This document shows, in pieces, positions 31,133 to 39,108 of a DNA stretch of 39,108 bases. The position numbers and the translations under genes are program-made. The notes under the pieces were generated by a model. It saw only the letters and a program-made list of their open reading frames with translations, was not told the origin of the DNA and did not search any database. The DNA comes from Clostridiales bacterium UBA6386 (lineage in GTDB: Bacteria; Bacillota; Clostridia; Oscillospirales; Oscillospiraceae), in the NCBI GenBank assembly GCA_002437585.1, contig DJQM01000053.1, positions 1 through 39,108 of the forward strand, given 5' to 3'. Every line of letters begins with the position of its first letter. Position 1 is the stretch's first letter.

Positions 31133-33022
31133 TTATGCTTCCACATAAATGGCGTCAAAGGCGCAGTTGTCCTTACAGGAGCCGCACTTGATGCACTTAT
31201 TGGGATCGATGGTGTAGGGCTTCTTGACAACGCCGGAAATGGCGTTGACGGGACAGTTCCGGGCGCACTTGGAGCAGCCCTTGCAGAAGGCGGGGTTGAT
31301 GACATAGCGCCGCAGAGCCGTACACTGCTTGGCCCGGCACCGCTTATCCACAATGTGCTCGATGTACTCGTCCCGGAAGGTCGCCAGGGTGGACAGCACC
31401 GGCAGCGGGGCGGACTTGCCCAGGCCGCACAGTGCCATGGTCTGGATCATTTTCGCCAGCTCCTCCAGGGTATCCAGATCCTCCAGCTGACCCTGGCCGC
31501 CCACGATCCGCTCCAGAATCTCCAGCATCCGCTTGGTGCCCTCCCGGCAGGGAGTACACTTGCCGCAGGATTCCCGCTGGGTGAAGCTCATGAAGAACCG
31601 GGCCACTTCCACCATGCAGGTGTCCTGACCCATGACCACCATGCCGCCGGAGCCGATGATGGCGTTGTACTTCTTCACGGAGTCGAAGTCCAGCGGTACG
31701 TCCAGATGAGCCTCCGTCAGGCAGCCGCCGGAGGGGCCGCCGATCTGCACGGCCTTGAATTCCGCGCCGTTTTTCAGGCCGCCGCCGATGTCGAAGATGA
31801 TCTGCCGCAGGGTGGAGCCCATGGGCACTTCAATGAGACCCGTATTCTCAATGGCACCGGTCAGGGAGAAGGTCTTGCAGCCGGGGCTGCCGGGAGTTCC
31901 GATGGATCGGAACCAGTCCGCGCCCTGCAAAATGATCTTGGGCACATTTGCGTAGGTTTCCACGTTGTTGAGCACCGTGGGTTTTTCCCACAGACCCTTT
32001 TCCACGGTTCTGGGGGGCTTGGTTCTGGGCATACCCCGATTGCCCTCGATGGAGGCGGTCAGGGCGGAGCCCTCGCCGCAGACGAAGGCGCCGGCACCCC
32101 GGTTGATGTGCATATGGAAGTTGAAGTCGGTGCCCAGGATGTTGTCACCCAGCAGCCCCCGCTCCTCCAGCTGGGCGATGGCGTTTTTCAGCCGGGAAAC
32201 GGACATGGGATACTCGGCACGGACATAGATGTAGCCGTTCTCCGCCCGGACGGCGTAGCCCGCGATCATCATGCCCTCGATGAGCTTAAAGGGGTCGCCC
32301 TCCATAACGGAGCCGTCCATGAACGCGCCGGGGTCGCCCTCGTCGCCGTTGCAGACTACATAGCGCACGCTCTCCTTCTGGCGGGCAACCTGCTTCCACT
32401 TCCGGCCGGTGGGGAAGCCGCCGCCGCCCCGACCCCGGAGGCCGGAACAGTCAACCTCGTCCACTACGCCGTCCCGGGTCATCTCGAACATGGCCTTCTT
32501 CAGGGCGGAGAAGCCGCCGGCAGCCAGATATTCGTCCAGGGACTCAGCGTCGAACTTGCCGCAGTTTTCCAGAACGATCCGGGTCTGCTTGGCAATGAAG
32601 GGAATTTCATCGGGCTGGACGTAGGTCACCTCGTCCTTCTTGTAAAGCAGACGCTCGATGACCTCGTCACCGATGACGCTGCGCTCCAGAATCTCCTTGC
32701 AGTCGTCAGGCTGCACCTTGACGTACTGAATGACCTTGCCATTCTTCTGAATCCGCACCAGAGGACCCAGCTCACAGAAGCCCTGGCAGCCGGTTTTCTT
32801 CACGCCCACGGCCTCAGCCTCGTGCCGGCCGCCGCAGGGGGAGAATACCAGCTCCACGCCGTCGGTTTCCTTGACCAGATTACAGAAAATTTCGTGAATT
32901 TTATGAGAGCCGGTGGCAATACAGCCGGTGCCGGAGCAGACCAGGATCCGGCAGTCATAATGCTTGATGTCCTCGCAGGCCGCAATCTGAGCCTGGATCA
33001 GTTCCTCAACCGTCTTAATCAT
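31133..33022 (-). CDS. hydB: NuoF-like hydrogenase subunit HydB
   Basis: 629-residue flavoprotein that handles NAD(H). N-terminal thioredoxin-like [2Fe-2S] domain (CSGTGCIATGS, then GCQGFCELGP), NuoF core with FMN/NADH site GRGGGGFPTGRKW and GDEGDPGAFMDGS, [4Fe-4S] motif ESCGKCTPCREG, and a C-terminal two-cluster ferredoxin domain (CKGCSKCARNCP, CIKCGSCKDNC). Its ATG overlaps the hydC stop by one base (TAATG), which couples translation. Together with HydC it forms the NADH-oxidising arm; the FMN is the likely bifurcation site. Confidence 0.95.
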   Translation of the reverse strand: MIKTVEELIQAQIAACEDIKHYDCRILVCSGTGCIATGSHKIHEIFCNLVKETDGVELVFSPCGGRHEAEAVGVKKTGCQGFCELGPLVRIQKNGKVIQYVKVQPDDCKEILERSVIGDEVIERLLYKKDEVTYVQPDEIPFIAKQTRIVLENCGKFDAESLDEYLAAGGFSALKKAMFEMTRDGVVDEVDCSGLRGRGGGGFPTGRKWKQVARQKESVRYVVCNGDEGDPGAFMDGSVMEGDPFKLIEGMMIAGYAVRAENGYIYVRAEYPMSVSRLKNAIAQLEERGLLGDNILGTDFNFHMHINRGAGAFVCGEGSALTASIEGNRGMPRTKPPRTVEKGLWEKPTVLNNVETYANVPKIILQGADWFRSIGTPGSPGCKTFSLTGAIENTGLIEVPMGSTLRQIIFDIGGGLKNGAEFKAVQIGGPSGGCLTEAHLDVPLDFDSVKKYNAIIGSGGMVVMGQDTCMVEVARFFMSFTQRESCGKCTPCREGTKRMLEILERIVGGQGQLEDLDTLEELAKMIQTMALCGLGKSAPLPVLSTLATFRDEYIEHIVDKRCRAKQCTALRRYVINPAFCKGCSKCARNCPVNAISGVVKKPYTIDPNKCIKCGSCKDNCAFDAIYVEA

Positions 33023-33498
33023 TAGCCGATCCCCCTCAATTCCTCGATGAGTGCCAGTGCCTTTTCCGGGGTCATGGAAGGATGCACCTGATCGTTGACC
33101 ATCATGGTCGGTGCCAGACCGCAGGCACCCAGACAGGACACCGTCTCGACCGTAAAGAGCATGTCATCGGTGGTGTGTTTCTTCTTGCTCAGTCCCAGCT
33201 CCTTCCACAGAGCTTCCAGCACCGGGGTGGAATGACGGACGTGGCAGGCAGTGCCGTCGCAGACCTTGATGACATACTTTCCCTTCGCCTCAAAAGAGAA
33301 GTTCTCATAGAAGGTCGCAACAGAGTAGGCCTTGGCCTCGGTGATTCCGATTTCCTTGGCCACATAGCTCAGCAGCTCCGCAGGCAGGTAGCGGTACTCC
33401 GCCTGGATGTCCTGCATAATGGGGATCAGGGAGCGGGCGTCCCGCACATAACGGGAGATGATCTCGTCCGTTTTGCGGTAGTAGGATGCGTCCAGCAT
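33022..33498 (-). CDS. hydC: NuoE-like hydrogenase subunit HydC
   Basis: 158-residue thioredoxin-like [2Fe-2S] protein of the NuoE/HydC type, an electron-transfer subunit. Cluster cysteines: KVCDGTACHVR and VSCLGACGLAP, giving the four-Cys set. The helical N terminus (YRKTDEIISRYVRDARSL) is typical. The start is the ATG after AAGGAGG; the frame is open upstream but without a ribosome site. First gene of the hydCBA operon. Confidence 0.93.
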   Translation of the reverse strand: MLDASYYRKTDEIISRYVRDARSLIPIMQDIQAEYRYLPAELLSYVAKEIGITEAKAYSVATFYENFSFEAKGKYVIKVCDGTACHVRHSTPVLEALWKELGLSKKKHTTDDMLFTVETVSCLGACGLAPTMMVNDQVHPSMTPEKALALIEELRGIG

Positions 33499-33539
33499 AG
33501 TGTGTTTTACCTCCTTATCCTTATCCTGACGATAAGTTC
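33499..33539 (-). promoter_or_regulatory. hydC leader with alternative pairing near the ribosome site
   Basis: On the minus strand CTTATC can pair with either of two GATAAG copies; the second runs directly into the GGAGG ribosome site. A switch that hides the ribosome site is possible but only inferred. Confidence 0.3.
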
Positions 33540-33559
33540 CTTTTCGGATAACCTTTTTT

Positions 33560-33588
33560 ATTATAACAGAGACATTCGTCACTTTCCA
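33560..33588 (-). promoter_or_regulatory. Promoter of hydCBA
   Basis: On the minus strand TGGAAA, 17 bases, TATAAT, about 62 bases upstream of hydC. Confidence 0.65.
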
Positions 33589-33792
33589 TGAATGGTTCCT
33601 CCAGATTTCCGGTCGGAATTTTGTGCATTTTTCTATAAAAGTCGCAATCTATCGATAAAAATATATCTATATATAGCACTTTCTCCGTCGCCGACCGAAT
33701 CGAATCCGGCGAAACCTTCCAAATGGCTCCGGTCTGTTTGCTGCGAATCCGACAAATTTTTCATAGATTCTGCTAAATTCGGCTCTTCCCTC

Positions 33793-33821
33793 TTGACAAG
33801 AGATTTTTGACAAAGTAAGAT
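33793..33821 (+). promoter_or_regulatory. Promoter of the PHP-domain gene
   Basis: TTGACA, 17 bases, TAAGAT, 60 bases upstream of the chosen GTG start. The 382-base gap between hydC and this gene holds the two divergent promoters and otherwise nothing recognisable. Confidence 0.7.
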
Positions 33822-33880
33822 CAAAAAAGAATGGCATTCCTACCAAATTGGGATGAACCGGAAGAATGGGAGGGATTTTC

Positions 33881-36625
33881 GTGAAGCGGCTTTTCTGCCT
33901 TTGCCTGGTGCTGAGCCTGATATGCTCCCTGATGCTTCTGCGTGTCCGGGCGGAGGAAACCCAGCCGGTTCCGGAAACCACGGAAGCCGAGACCTGCCCT
34001 GCCGCCGGAGTCACGGAAGCGATCCCTGTCGCCACGGAGGCTCCGACCCTTCCCCTCGGAACGGAACCCGCCGAAGCCGGGACAGCCCCCGCAGAGGAAA
34101 CCGTCCCGCCTGCCGTTCCCGTTACAGAGCCTGCCGCGGTTCCGGAAACCCAGCCCGCATCAGAAACGGAGCCGCTGGTTCCGCTGGAAACGCCGGTAGC
34201 CCTGACCCCCATCGGTCAGCTGTCCTGGCTGGTTCCGGGCATGGAGAACATTACCTTCCGGGGCACGGTGGTCTGGGCACAGGGAAGTCGGATTGTGCTT
34301 CAGGACGAAACCGGCGGCATGATTCTGACTCTGCCTGAGGGGCTCGCCGCCGAACCCGGAAAGCTTTTGCAGATTACCGGCTCCATGCAGGCGGAATTTA
34401 TTCCTTCCAAAGCGGAAATTCTGGGCAGCGGCGCACTGCCGCTGCTGGTATGTGCCCTGGCGCAGGCTCCGGAGGCTCTGCGCATCCAGGTGGAGGGGGA
34501 GATCACGGAGGACGGCCAGCTGTCAGGCGAAGGCCGCAGTCTGCCTCTGGAGGCCGAAAAATGGGCGCCTGGCCCGGCCCGGCTCACCGGTGTCATCGTC
34601 GATGGTGTATTCTATGCGGAAGACATTCTGCCCCTTGCCCCGGAGCCGGAACCGGAGCCGGAAATCGACTTTCTCTGGAACCACTACGCCGGTCAGCTCC
34701 ACAATCACTCGGCTCTCTCCGGCGGTTGGGGCACCCCCGGGGAAATTTACGCCAGAAGTACCCAGGAAACCCACATGGATTTTTTCGCCATCACCGATCA
34801 CAGCGATTCCTTTATCAATGGAGAGTCCGGCTCCCTCACCGCCGACGGAAGTGCCATCAGTCCCAGCTGGGCAGAGGGAAAGCAGGCGGCGAAGGCGGCG
34901 TCGAACGGGAGCTTCGCCGCCATTTTCGGCTATGAAATGACCTGGGGCGAAGATCATGACCTGGGTCATATCGACACCTTCGGCACCTCCGGCTGGCAGA
35001 CGGGAAATCAGCTGTCCTCTCTGGAGGACTACCTGGCGATCCTGGAGCAGGCTCCGGAGTCGGTCAGCCAGTTCACTCACCCAAGCACTGCCTACGGAAC
35101 CTTCCACGGCTTCCGGGACTACGACCCGAGCTACGACCGGGTCATGCAGCTGATGGAGGTCTTCGGGGAGCCGGGTACCGAGTATCTGTCTGAGTACTTC
35201 GATGCTCTGGACGCGGGCTGGCACCTGGCACCCACCGCGGGCAGCTTCTGCTATGACCCGGACTTTGGCCCTGCCCGGACGGTGATCCTCGCGGAAACAC
35301 TGTCCGAAAGCAGCCTTCTGGAGGCTCTGGGAAGCCGCCGGGCCTATGCCACGCAGGATACCGACCTTCGGCTGGAATTTCAGCTGAACGGGACGGATAT
35401 GGGCGGCTTTATCAAGAATGCAGAAAGCGTAACCCTCACCGCCCGGTTTCAGGATAAAACCGACGAGTCCGTCGGCAAGGTAGACGTTCTGACCATCCAT
35501 GGCCGGGTGCTGGTTTCCCGGGAAATCACCGAAAGCATCGGAGAGCTGGATCTGAAGTTTTCCGGCGGCTACCCCTATTATCTGCTCCGGGTGACCCAGG
35601 CCGACGGAGATGTGGCCATTTCCGCCCCGGTCTGGGCGGAAACCTTCTCGGACATGGGCATCGAGGATTTCTCTGCGGCGGAAGCCGCGCCCACCATCGG
35701 CAAGCCCCTGACGCTGACCCTGCGCCTTTACAACCGGGAACCGGTGCCCCTGTCCGTACAGAGCGCGGCCCTGTATCAGAACGGCAAGGAGATCGGCCGG
35801 TTCCGGAAAGCCGCCGAAGGCCAATATCAATGCGAATTCACCTGGGACACCCCCGGTGAGCTGCGGCTCATAGCCCGGGTGCAGGCTCTGGCTGCGGGCG
35901 AACACCGCAGCTATCAGAAGGAGCTGGTGCTCCATTATGCCGGCGGTGAGGCACTCACCGCCTCCGTTTCTGACATTCGCTCAGGAACTCCCGGCACGGT
36001 GTACCGGCTGACGGGCTACGCCGCCAGCGGAAATACCAATCCCTATACCACCTTTCCGGATACCATTTATGTCCAGGACGAAACCGGCGGCATTCCCATC
36101 CGGGGCGCCTTCCCGAAGGAGATTCAGGTCGGCACGCCTCTGGAGGTTGACGGTGTCCTCCGGGAGGAAGGCGGCGAGCGGTATCTGGACTTGATTTCTT
36201 TGGAGCGGCCGGAGGGAATCATGCGCCGTCCCTTACCAAAGGTGCTGGGCTGCAAGGAAGCCGCCGATTATGATGCCTGGGGCGGCCGACTGGTGCAGCT
36301 TCAGGGCACGCTGCTGTCCCTGGAAAAGGCGGGAGACGTGCCCGCCCGGCTGACCCTCCGGGACGGCAAGGGCGATAAAATGGTGGTGCTCATCGAGCCG
36401 GAAATTCGTTCCGGCAGCGGCCGCACCCACAAGCTTGGCTCCAGAATCCGGGAAAACCGGACGATCCGGGTCATCGGCCTGGTGTACCAGGAGCCGGACG
36501 GGGGCGTGGTGCTGCGGGTGCGCAACTGCGACGAGGTGGTGTACGTTCCGCCGATTCCGGACAAAACCAACCCCAAAACCGGGGACAAGTGGGGGCCTTT
36601 GTGGGCTTGGATTGGGAAACTCTGA
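33881..36625 (+). CDS. Secreted CehA/McbA-like PHP-domain protein
   Basis: 914-residue exported protein. Signal peptide 1-24 (KRLFCLCLVLSLICSLMLL); Pro/Glu/Thr-rich linker about 25-105; OB-fold-like domain about 115-225; PHP metallohydrolase about 265-500 with GQLHNHSALSGGWGTPGE, AITDHSDS, GYEMTWGEDHDLGH and QFTHPSTAYG; then beta-rich domains and a second OB-like region about 690-765 (YVQDETGGIPIRG). In the last PHP motif the usual QDNH seems replaced by SFCY (APTAGSFCYDP), so one metal pair may be missing. The end NPKTGD (897-902) resembles a sortase signal, but only 12 residues follow and no membrane helix. GTG start is used because GGGAGGG lies 6 bases upstream; an ATG 15 bases earlier overlaps that site. 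Confidence 0.82.
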   Translation: MKRLFCLCLVLSLICSLMLLRVRAEETQPVPETTEAETCPAAGVTEAIPVATEAPTLPLGTEPAEAGTAPAEETVPPAVPVTEPAAVPETQPASETEPLVPLETPVALTPIGQLSWLVPGMENITFRGTVVWAQGSRIVLQDETGGMILTLPEGLAAEPGKLLQITGSMQAEFIPSKAEILGSGALPLLVCALAQAPEALRIQVEGEITEDGQLSGEGRSLPLEAEKWAPGPARLTGVIVDGVFYAEDILPLAPEPEPEPEIDFLWNHYAGQLHNHSALSGGWGTPGEIYARSTQETHMDFFAITDHSDSFINGESGSLTADGSAISPSWAEGKQAAKAASNGSFAAIFGYEMTWGEDHDLGHIDTFGTSGWQTGNQLSSLEDYLAILEQAPESVSQFTHPSTAYGTFHGFRDYDPSYDRVMQLMEVFGEPGTEYLSEYFDALDAGWHLAPTAGSFCYDPDFGPARTVILAETLSESSLLEALGSRRAYATQDTDLRLEFQLNGTDMGGFIKNAESVTLTARFQDKTDESVGKVDVLTIHGRVLVSREITESIGELDLKFSGGYPYYLLRVTQADGDVAISAPVWAETFSDMGIEDFSAAEAAPTIGKPLTLTLRLYNREPVPLSVQSAALYQNGKEIGRFRKAAEGQYQCEFTWDTPGELRLIARVQALAAGEHRSYQKELVLHYAGGEALTASVSDIRSGTPGTVYRLTGYAASGNTNPYTTFPDTIYVQDETGGIPIRGAFPKEIQVGTPLEVDGVLREEGGERYLDLISLERPEGIMRRPLPKVLGCKEAADYDAWGGRLVQLQGTLLSLEKAGDVPARLTLRDGKGDKMVVLIEPEIRSGSGRTHKLGSRIRENRTIRVIGLVYQEPDGGVVLRVRNCDEVVYVPPIPDKTNPKTGDKWGPLWAWIGKL

Positions 36626-36680
36626 ATAAATCGTCTGCGGCTGGTAGCGGATCTTTTTCTCTATCCGTGCGGCTAAAGAA

Positions 36681-36720
36681 AAATCTTTCGCTCCCAGCTC
36701 TTGCCGATTTCATCAGAGCT
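36681..36720 (-). repeat. Dispersed 40-bp intergenic repeat, copy B
   Basis: Reverse-complement match (35 of 40 bases) to 14360-14399. It lies directly after the PHP gene, 55 bases past its stop codon. Confidence 0.6.
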
Positions 36721-36743
36721 TCCCTGGAAAAATGGGGAAATAG

Positions 36744-36772
36744 TTGCATTTGGGCTGAAAATGTGGTATGCT
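36744..36772 (+). promoter_or_regulatory. Promoter of the LRR-like gene
   Basis: TTGCAT, 17 bases, TATGCT, 31 bases upstream of the start. Confidence 0.5.
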
Positions 36773-36803
36773 TCCAGATAAGATTCCAACGGGAGGCATG
36801 ATT

Positions 36804-38624
36804 ATGCACAAAAAGCTTATTACCGTTTTGGTGATCGTCGCTGTGGTACTGGTTCTGCTCATCGCCGGCGCGGTGGGATTTCTGTGGTACCGGGACAATC
36901 ATGTATTCGTTGAGGGAAAGGCCTACCCCATCCACGCCGAAAGCCTGGATCTGCGGGAGCAGAGCATTTCCTTTGACCATTACGACCAGCTTCACAAGCT
37001 GCTGCCGGATTGCGAAATTCTCTGGAATGTGCCCTTCCAGAACGGCTTCTATTCCAGCGATTCCGTGTCTCTGACCGTCACCACCCTGACGGATACGGAC
37101 ATCGGACTGATGGAGACCTACTTTCCGGAGCTGCGGCAGGTGGACGCCACCGGCTGCTCCGATTACGACATGCTGGAAAAGCTCCGCGCCCGGCTGCCGG
37201 AGGTGAAGGTCGCCTACCAGGTGCGCCTGGGAAGCCTGTCCGTGGAGCCGGACACCGCCGAGCTGACCCTGGAGCCGGGGGATTTTGACCTGGGTACCCT
37301 GACCCAGAACATTCCCCATCTGAAGAATCTGACCAGCGTGACGCTGGACACCACAACTCTGACTCTGGAGGAGATCGAGGGTCTGCGAGCCCAGTTCCCG
37401 GAGGTGCGCTTCACCTACACCGTCACCATTCTGGGGCAGACCTACGAGGAATCCGCCACGGAGCTGGATCTTTCCGCCATGACCTCCGGTGAGGTTTCGG
37501 AGGCCGCCGGGAAGCTTCCCATGCTGCCAAAGCTGGAAACCCTGAATCTCACCGACGCCAACGGAAACAGCCAGCTTTCCAAGGAGGACGTAAGGCTTCT
37601 GCAGGCCTCCACGGACGCGGTCATTGACTATACCTTCGATTTCTTCGGCAAAAAAATCTCCACCGCCGATGAGGAGATCGTCATTCAGAACGTGAAAATC
37701 GGCGATGAGGGTCTGCCGGAGGTGCGGCTGGCTCTGGATATCCTGCCGGGCTGCAAGCGGTTCGTGCTGGAAAACTGCCAGATTTCCAACGAGGAAATGG
37801 CCAAGCTCCGGGACGAGTACCGGGAGCAGACCAAGGTTGTCTGGCGGATCTCCTTCGGCCGGGGTACCACCCTGACCGACGCTCAGGTCATCCGGGCGGT
37901 CTACGACCTGGTGGACAGCAACTGTGACAACCTGAAATACTGCGAGGATGCCCGGTTCATGGACATCGGCCACAACGAGTATCTGAAAACCTCCGAGTTT
38001 ATCTCCGGCATGAAGAGCCTGGAGTATGTGATCATCTCCGGCTCCATGATCAGCGATCTGAAGCCCTTCGGAAACTGCAAGAATCTGAAGGTGCTGGAGG
38101 CGGCCTTCTGCGAATATATTGAGAGTGTAGAAGGGCTGGAAAGCTGCAAAAACCTGGAATATCTGAACATCAGCTACACGAAAGTCACAGATCTTTCCCC
38201 GCTGGACAAGCTGAATCTGAAAGACCTGTGCGCCATGTATTATCCCAAGTCCCGGGTGCCCCAGGAGGAGCAGGAGCGGTTCCAGGCTCTGAAGCCGGAC
38301 TGCGAAATGAACTTCGTTGGCTCCCAGCCCTACGGCACCGCCTGGCGCTACGACGAGCAGAATAACCCCAGACCCTGGTACGCCCTGATCCGCACGGTCT
38401 TCCGCTATGACAAGGATCCCAACATCCCCAACCATGTGGGCTGGTACTATGAGGAGGACACCCAGGCGACCCAGACCACCCAGACAGCCCAAACGACTCC
38501 GGCTACTCAGAAGCCCCAGACGACTCCGGCATCCCAGGAAACCCAGCCCACGGAGGAAACCGAGGCCACCGAGGAGACTGACGGGACTGAGGCCACGGAG
38601 GAAACCCAGGCGGCGGAAGATTGA
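36804..38624 (+). CDS. Membrane-anchored leucine-rich-repeat-like protein
   Basis: 606-residue protein with an N-terminal transmembrane anchor (about 5-29) and a large extracellular part. Irregular leucine-rich repeats recur between about 75 and 480: PELRQVDATGCSDYDML, LKNLTSVTLDTTTLTLEEI, LPKLETLNLTDANG, LEYVIISGSMISDLKP, CKNLKVLEAAFCEYIESV, CKNLEYLNISYTKVTDLSPL. These match the pattern of bacterial surface LRRs, often used for binding. The tail (about 550-606) is a Thr/Gln/Glu/Pro spacer with repeated TEE and TQ units and no sorting signal. The second ATG is used because the first is only 1 base from GGGAGG while this one is 7 away. Function unknown. Confidence 0.75.
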   Translation: MHKKLITVLVIVAVVLVLLIAGAVGFLWYRDNHVFVEGKAYPIHAESLDLREQSISFDHYDQLHKLLPDCEILWNVPFQNGFYSSDSVSLTVTTLTDTDIGLMETYFPELRQVDATGCSDYDMLEKLRARLPEVKVAYQVRLGSLSVEPDTAELTLEPGDFDLGTLTQNIPHLKNLTSVTLDTTTLTLEEIEGLRAQFPEVRFTYTVTILGQTYEESATELDLSAMTSGEVSEAAGKLPMLPKLETLNLTDANGNSQLSKEDVRLLQASTDAVIDYTFDFFGKKISTADEEIVIQNVKIGDEGLPEVRLALDILPGCKRFVLENCQISNEEMAKLRDEYREQTKVVWRISFGRGTTLTDAQVIRAVYDLVDSNCDNLKYCEDARFMDIGHNEYLKTSEFISGMKSLEYVIISGSMISDLKPFGNCKNLKVLEAAFCEYIESVEGLESCKNLEYLNISYTKVTDLSPLDKLNLKDLCAMYYPKSRVPQEEQERFQALKPDCEMNFVGSQPYGTAWRYDEQNNPRPWYALIRTVFRYDKDPNIPNHVGWYYEEDTQATQTTQTAQTTPATQKPQTTPASQETQPTEETEATEETDGTEATEETQAAED

Positions 38625-38671
38625 CCGGGGTTCCGTGCGGGGGATGTTAAACGCACTGCCTGCAAAAAGAT

Positions 38672-38728
38672 TGTAGGGGCGACGATTCGTCGCCCGTGGG
38701 CGGCCATTGGCCGTCCCCGCGTCCCTAG
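38672..38728. repeat. TGTAGGGGCG-type palindromic repeat, right copy
   Basis: Starts TTGTAGGGGCGACGATTCG, whose GGGCGACGATTCGTCGCCC is a perfect palindrome, followed by GGGCGGCCATTGGCCG. These are the same words as in 18562-18709. The inverted end CCTACA is not intact here (CCCTAGG). Confidence 0.55.
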
Positions 38729-38751
38729 GACGAAGAATTTCATAGAATGAT

Positions 38752-38780
38752 AGGGTGCCGCAAAAAAATTTGCGGCACCC
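38752..38780. terminator. Hairpin terminator after the LRR-like gene
   Basis: GGGTGCCGCAAA and TTTGCGGCACCC form a 12-bp perfect stem with an A-rich loop. It is more than 120 bases past the gene, beyond the repeat. Confidence 0.5.
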
Positions 38781-38814
38781 GCATTTCAATGGGTTCGCGT
38801 TCGCTGATCTCGCA

Positions 38815-38942
38815 AATGCGCTTCGCGTGGACGATATAGGACTCGATTACACTAAGGAGCATCCGGCGTCGAGCCGCCGGATGGCAACAGTCCACTAACG
38901 CTGTTGCATTTCAATTGTTCGAGTCCTAATCGTCCATGACCA
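38815..38942. repeat. tRNA-Val-3'-end-like structured repeat, copy 2
   Basis: Same order as 9594-9726: AATGCGCTTCGCG, TGGACGATATAGGACTCGA, hairpin CATCCGGCG/CGCCGGATG (38860-38883) with TCGAGC loop, hairpin GCAACAG/CTGTTGC (38884-38907) with TCCAC loop, TGCATTTCAAT, TTCGAGTCCTAATCGTCCA. The outer arms (38829-38846 and 38919-38936) are complementary. No tRNA is next to this copy within the window. Confidence 0.65.
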
Positions 38943-39027
38943 AAAAAGAAGCACGCCCCTTTAGAGGGTTGGACTTAGGGATTTGCATAAGCAAACAACT
39001 ATAAGCCGACATTCTTCAAGCAAACAA

Positions 39028-39079
39028 CAAGTAGCCCACACAGAAGTTTTGAACTCTGTGTAGGCTACTTGCTATTTTT
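39028..39079 (+). terminator. Terminator at the right edge
   Basis: CAAGTAGCC-ACACAGA pairs with TCTGTGT-GGCTACTTG, followed by CTATTTTT. DNA from about 38960 on is AT-richer than the rest. On the minus strand an open frame runs in from the window edge and ends VKSISIK at 39083, which could be the end of a gene or insertion sequence, but this is too short to call. Confidence 0.6.
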
Positions 39080-39108
39080 AATTTACTTAATGCTTATCGA
39101 CTTAACAC

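Noticed and set aside
29432..33025. Open frame of about 1,197 codons on the plus strand opposite hydA and hydB
   Set aside because: It mirrors the GC-rich codons of two clear hydrogenase genes. No ribosome site or family motif is seen; the translation is His/Gly/Ala-rich noise.
36471..38789. 772-codon minus-strand frame opposite the LRR-like gene
   Set aside because: It spans a gene, an intergenic repeat and terminators; composition is that of antisense translation.
38815..38942. Degenerate or novel tRNA gene
   Set aside because: Acceptor-like and T-loop-like words are present, but there is no D-arm or anticodon arm; the two hairpins do not fit a cloverleaf.

Overview
The window looks like a gut-type strictly anaerobic member of the Clostridia, most likely Oscillospirales. 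Reasons: a three-subunit [FeFe] hydrogenase of the HydABC type, a pyrophosphate-dependent phosphofructokinase, a Prp-processed L27 leader, Firmicutes-style Shine-Dalgarno sequences, a BirA box of the Firmicutes kind and consensus sigma-A promoters. No phage, CRISPR array or complete insertion sequence is visible.

Layout. (1) 1-4.5 kb: end of serS, a GtrA membrane protein with a metallophosphoesterase, a SAM methyltransferase, and a MarR regulator with a TSUP exporter behind a promoter/operator pair. This part uses codons such as CTC, GTC, GCG and ATA. (2) Inside the TSUP gene, at about 4.50-4.56 kb, codon usage changes abruptly to CTG, GTG, GCC and ATC and stays so to the right end. The reading frame is intact, so this is either an assembly chimera or a recombination joint. 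(3) 4.8-9.5 kb: a DtxR-like repressor with a degenerate metal site, a MoxR/CoxE-type pair, and an ABC half-transporter. A TTAGC-N4-GCTAA palindrome occurs at both the repressor and the transporter promoters. (4) 9.6-14.5 kb: tRNA-Val beside a tRNA-3'-end-like repeat, alr-capA, and a DUF3786/membrane protein pair. (5) 14.6-17.1 kb: an AraC regulator and an NSS transporter. (6) 17.2-20.3 kb: obg, rpmA, prp, rplU, and a NusG domain II protein. (7) 20.4-25.7 kb: a beta-CASP metallo-beta-lactamase protein, a flavoredoxin, and divergent pfp and fba. (8) 25.7-29.4 kb: bioY-DUF1284-birA with a BirA operator, then prfC. (9) 29.4-33.5 kb: hydCBA. (10) 33.9-38.6 kb: two secreted or membrane-anchored proteins, a CehA-like PHP protein and a leucine-rich-repeat-like protein. 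(11) 38.65 kb to the end: repeats and terminators.

How the genes work together. pfp and fba are glycolytic and share a divergent promoter region. hydCBA would reoxidise NADH and ferredoxin produced by fermentation. BirA both attaches biotin and probably represses uptake of biotin through BioY. rplU-prp-rpmA is a self-contained unit in which Prp trims the L27 made by its neighbour. The DtxR-like protein, its own promoter and the ABC transporter form a likely small regulon. Several intergenic regions carry short dispersed repeats (TGTAGGG-type elements, a tRNA-Val-like palindrome, a 40-bp repeat, twin terminators), the least explained part of the window.
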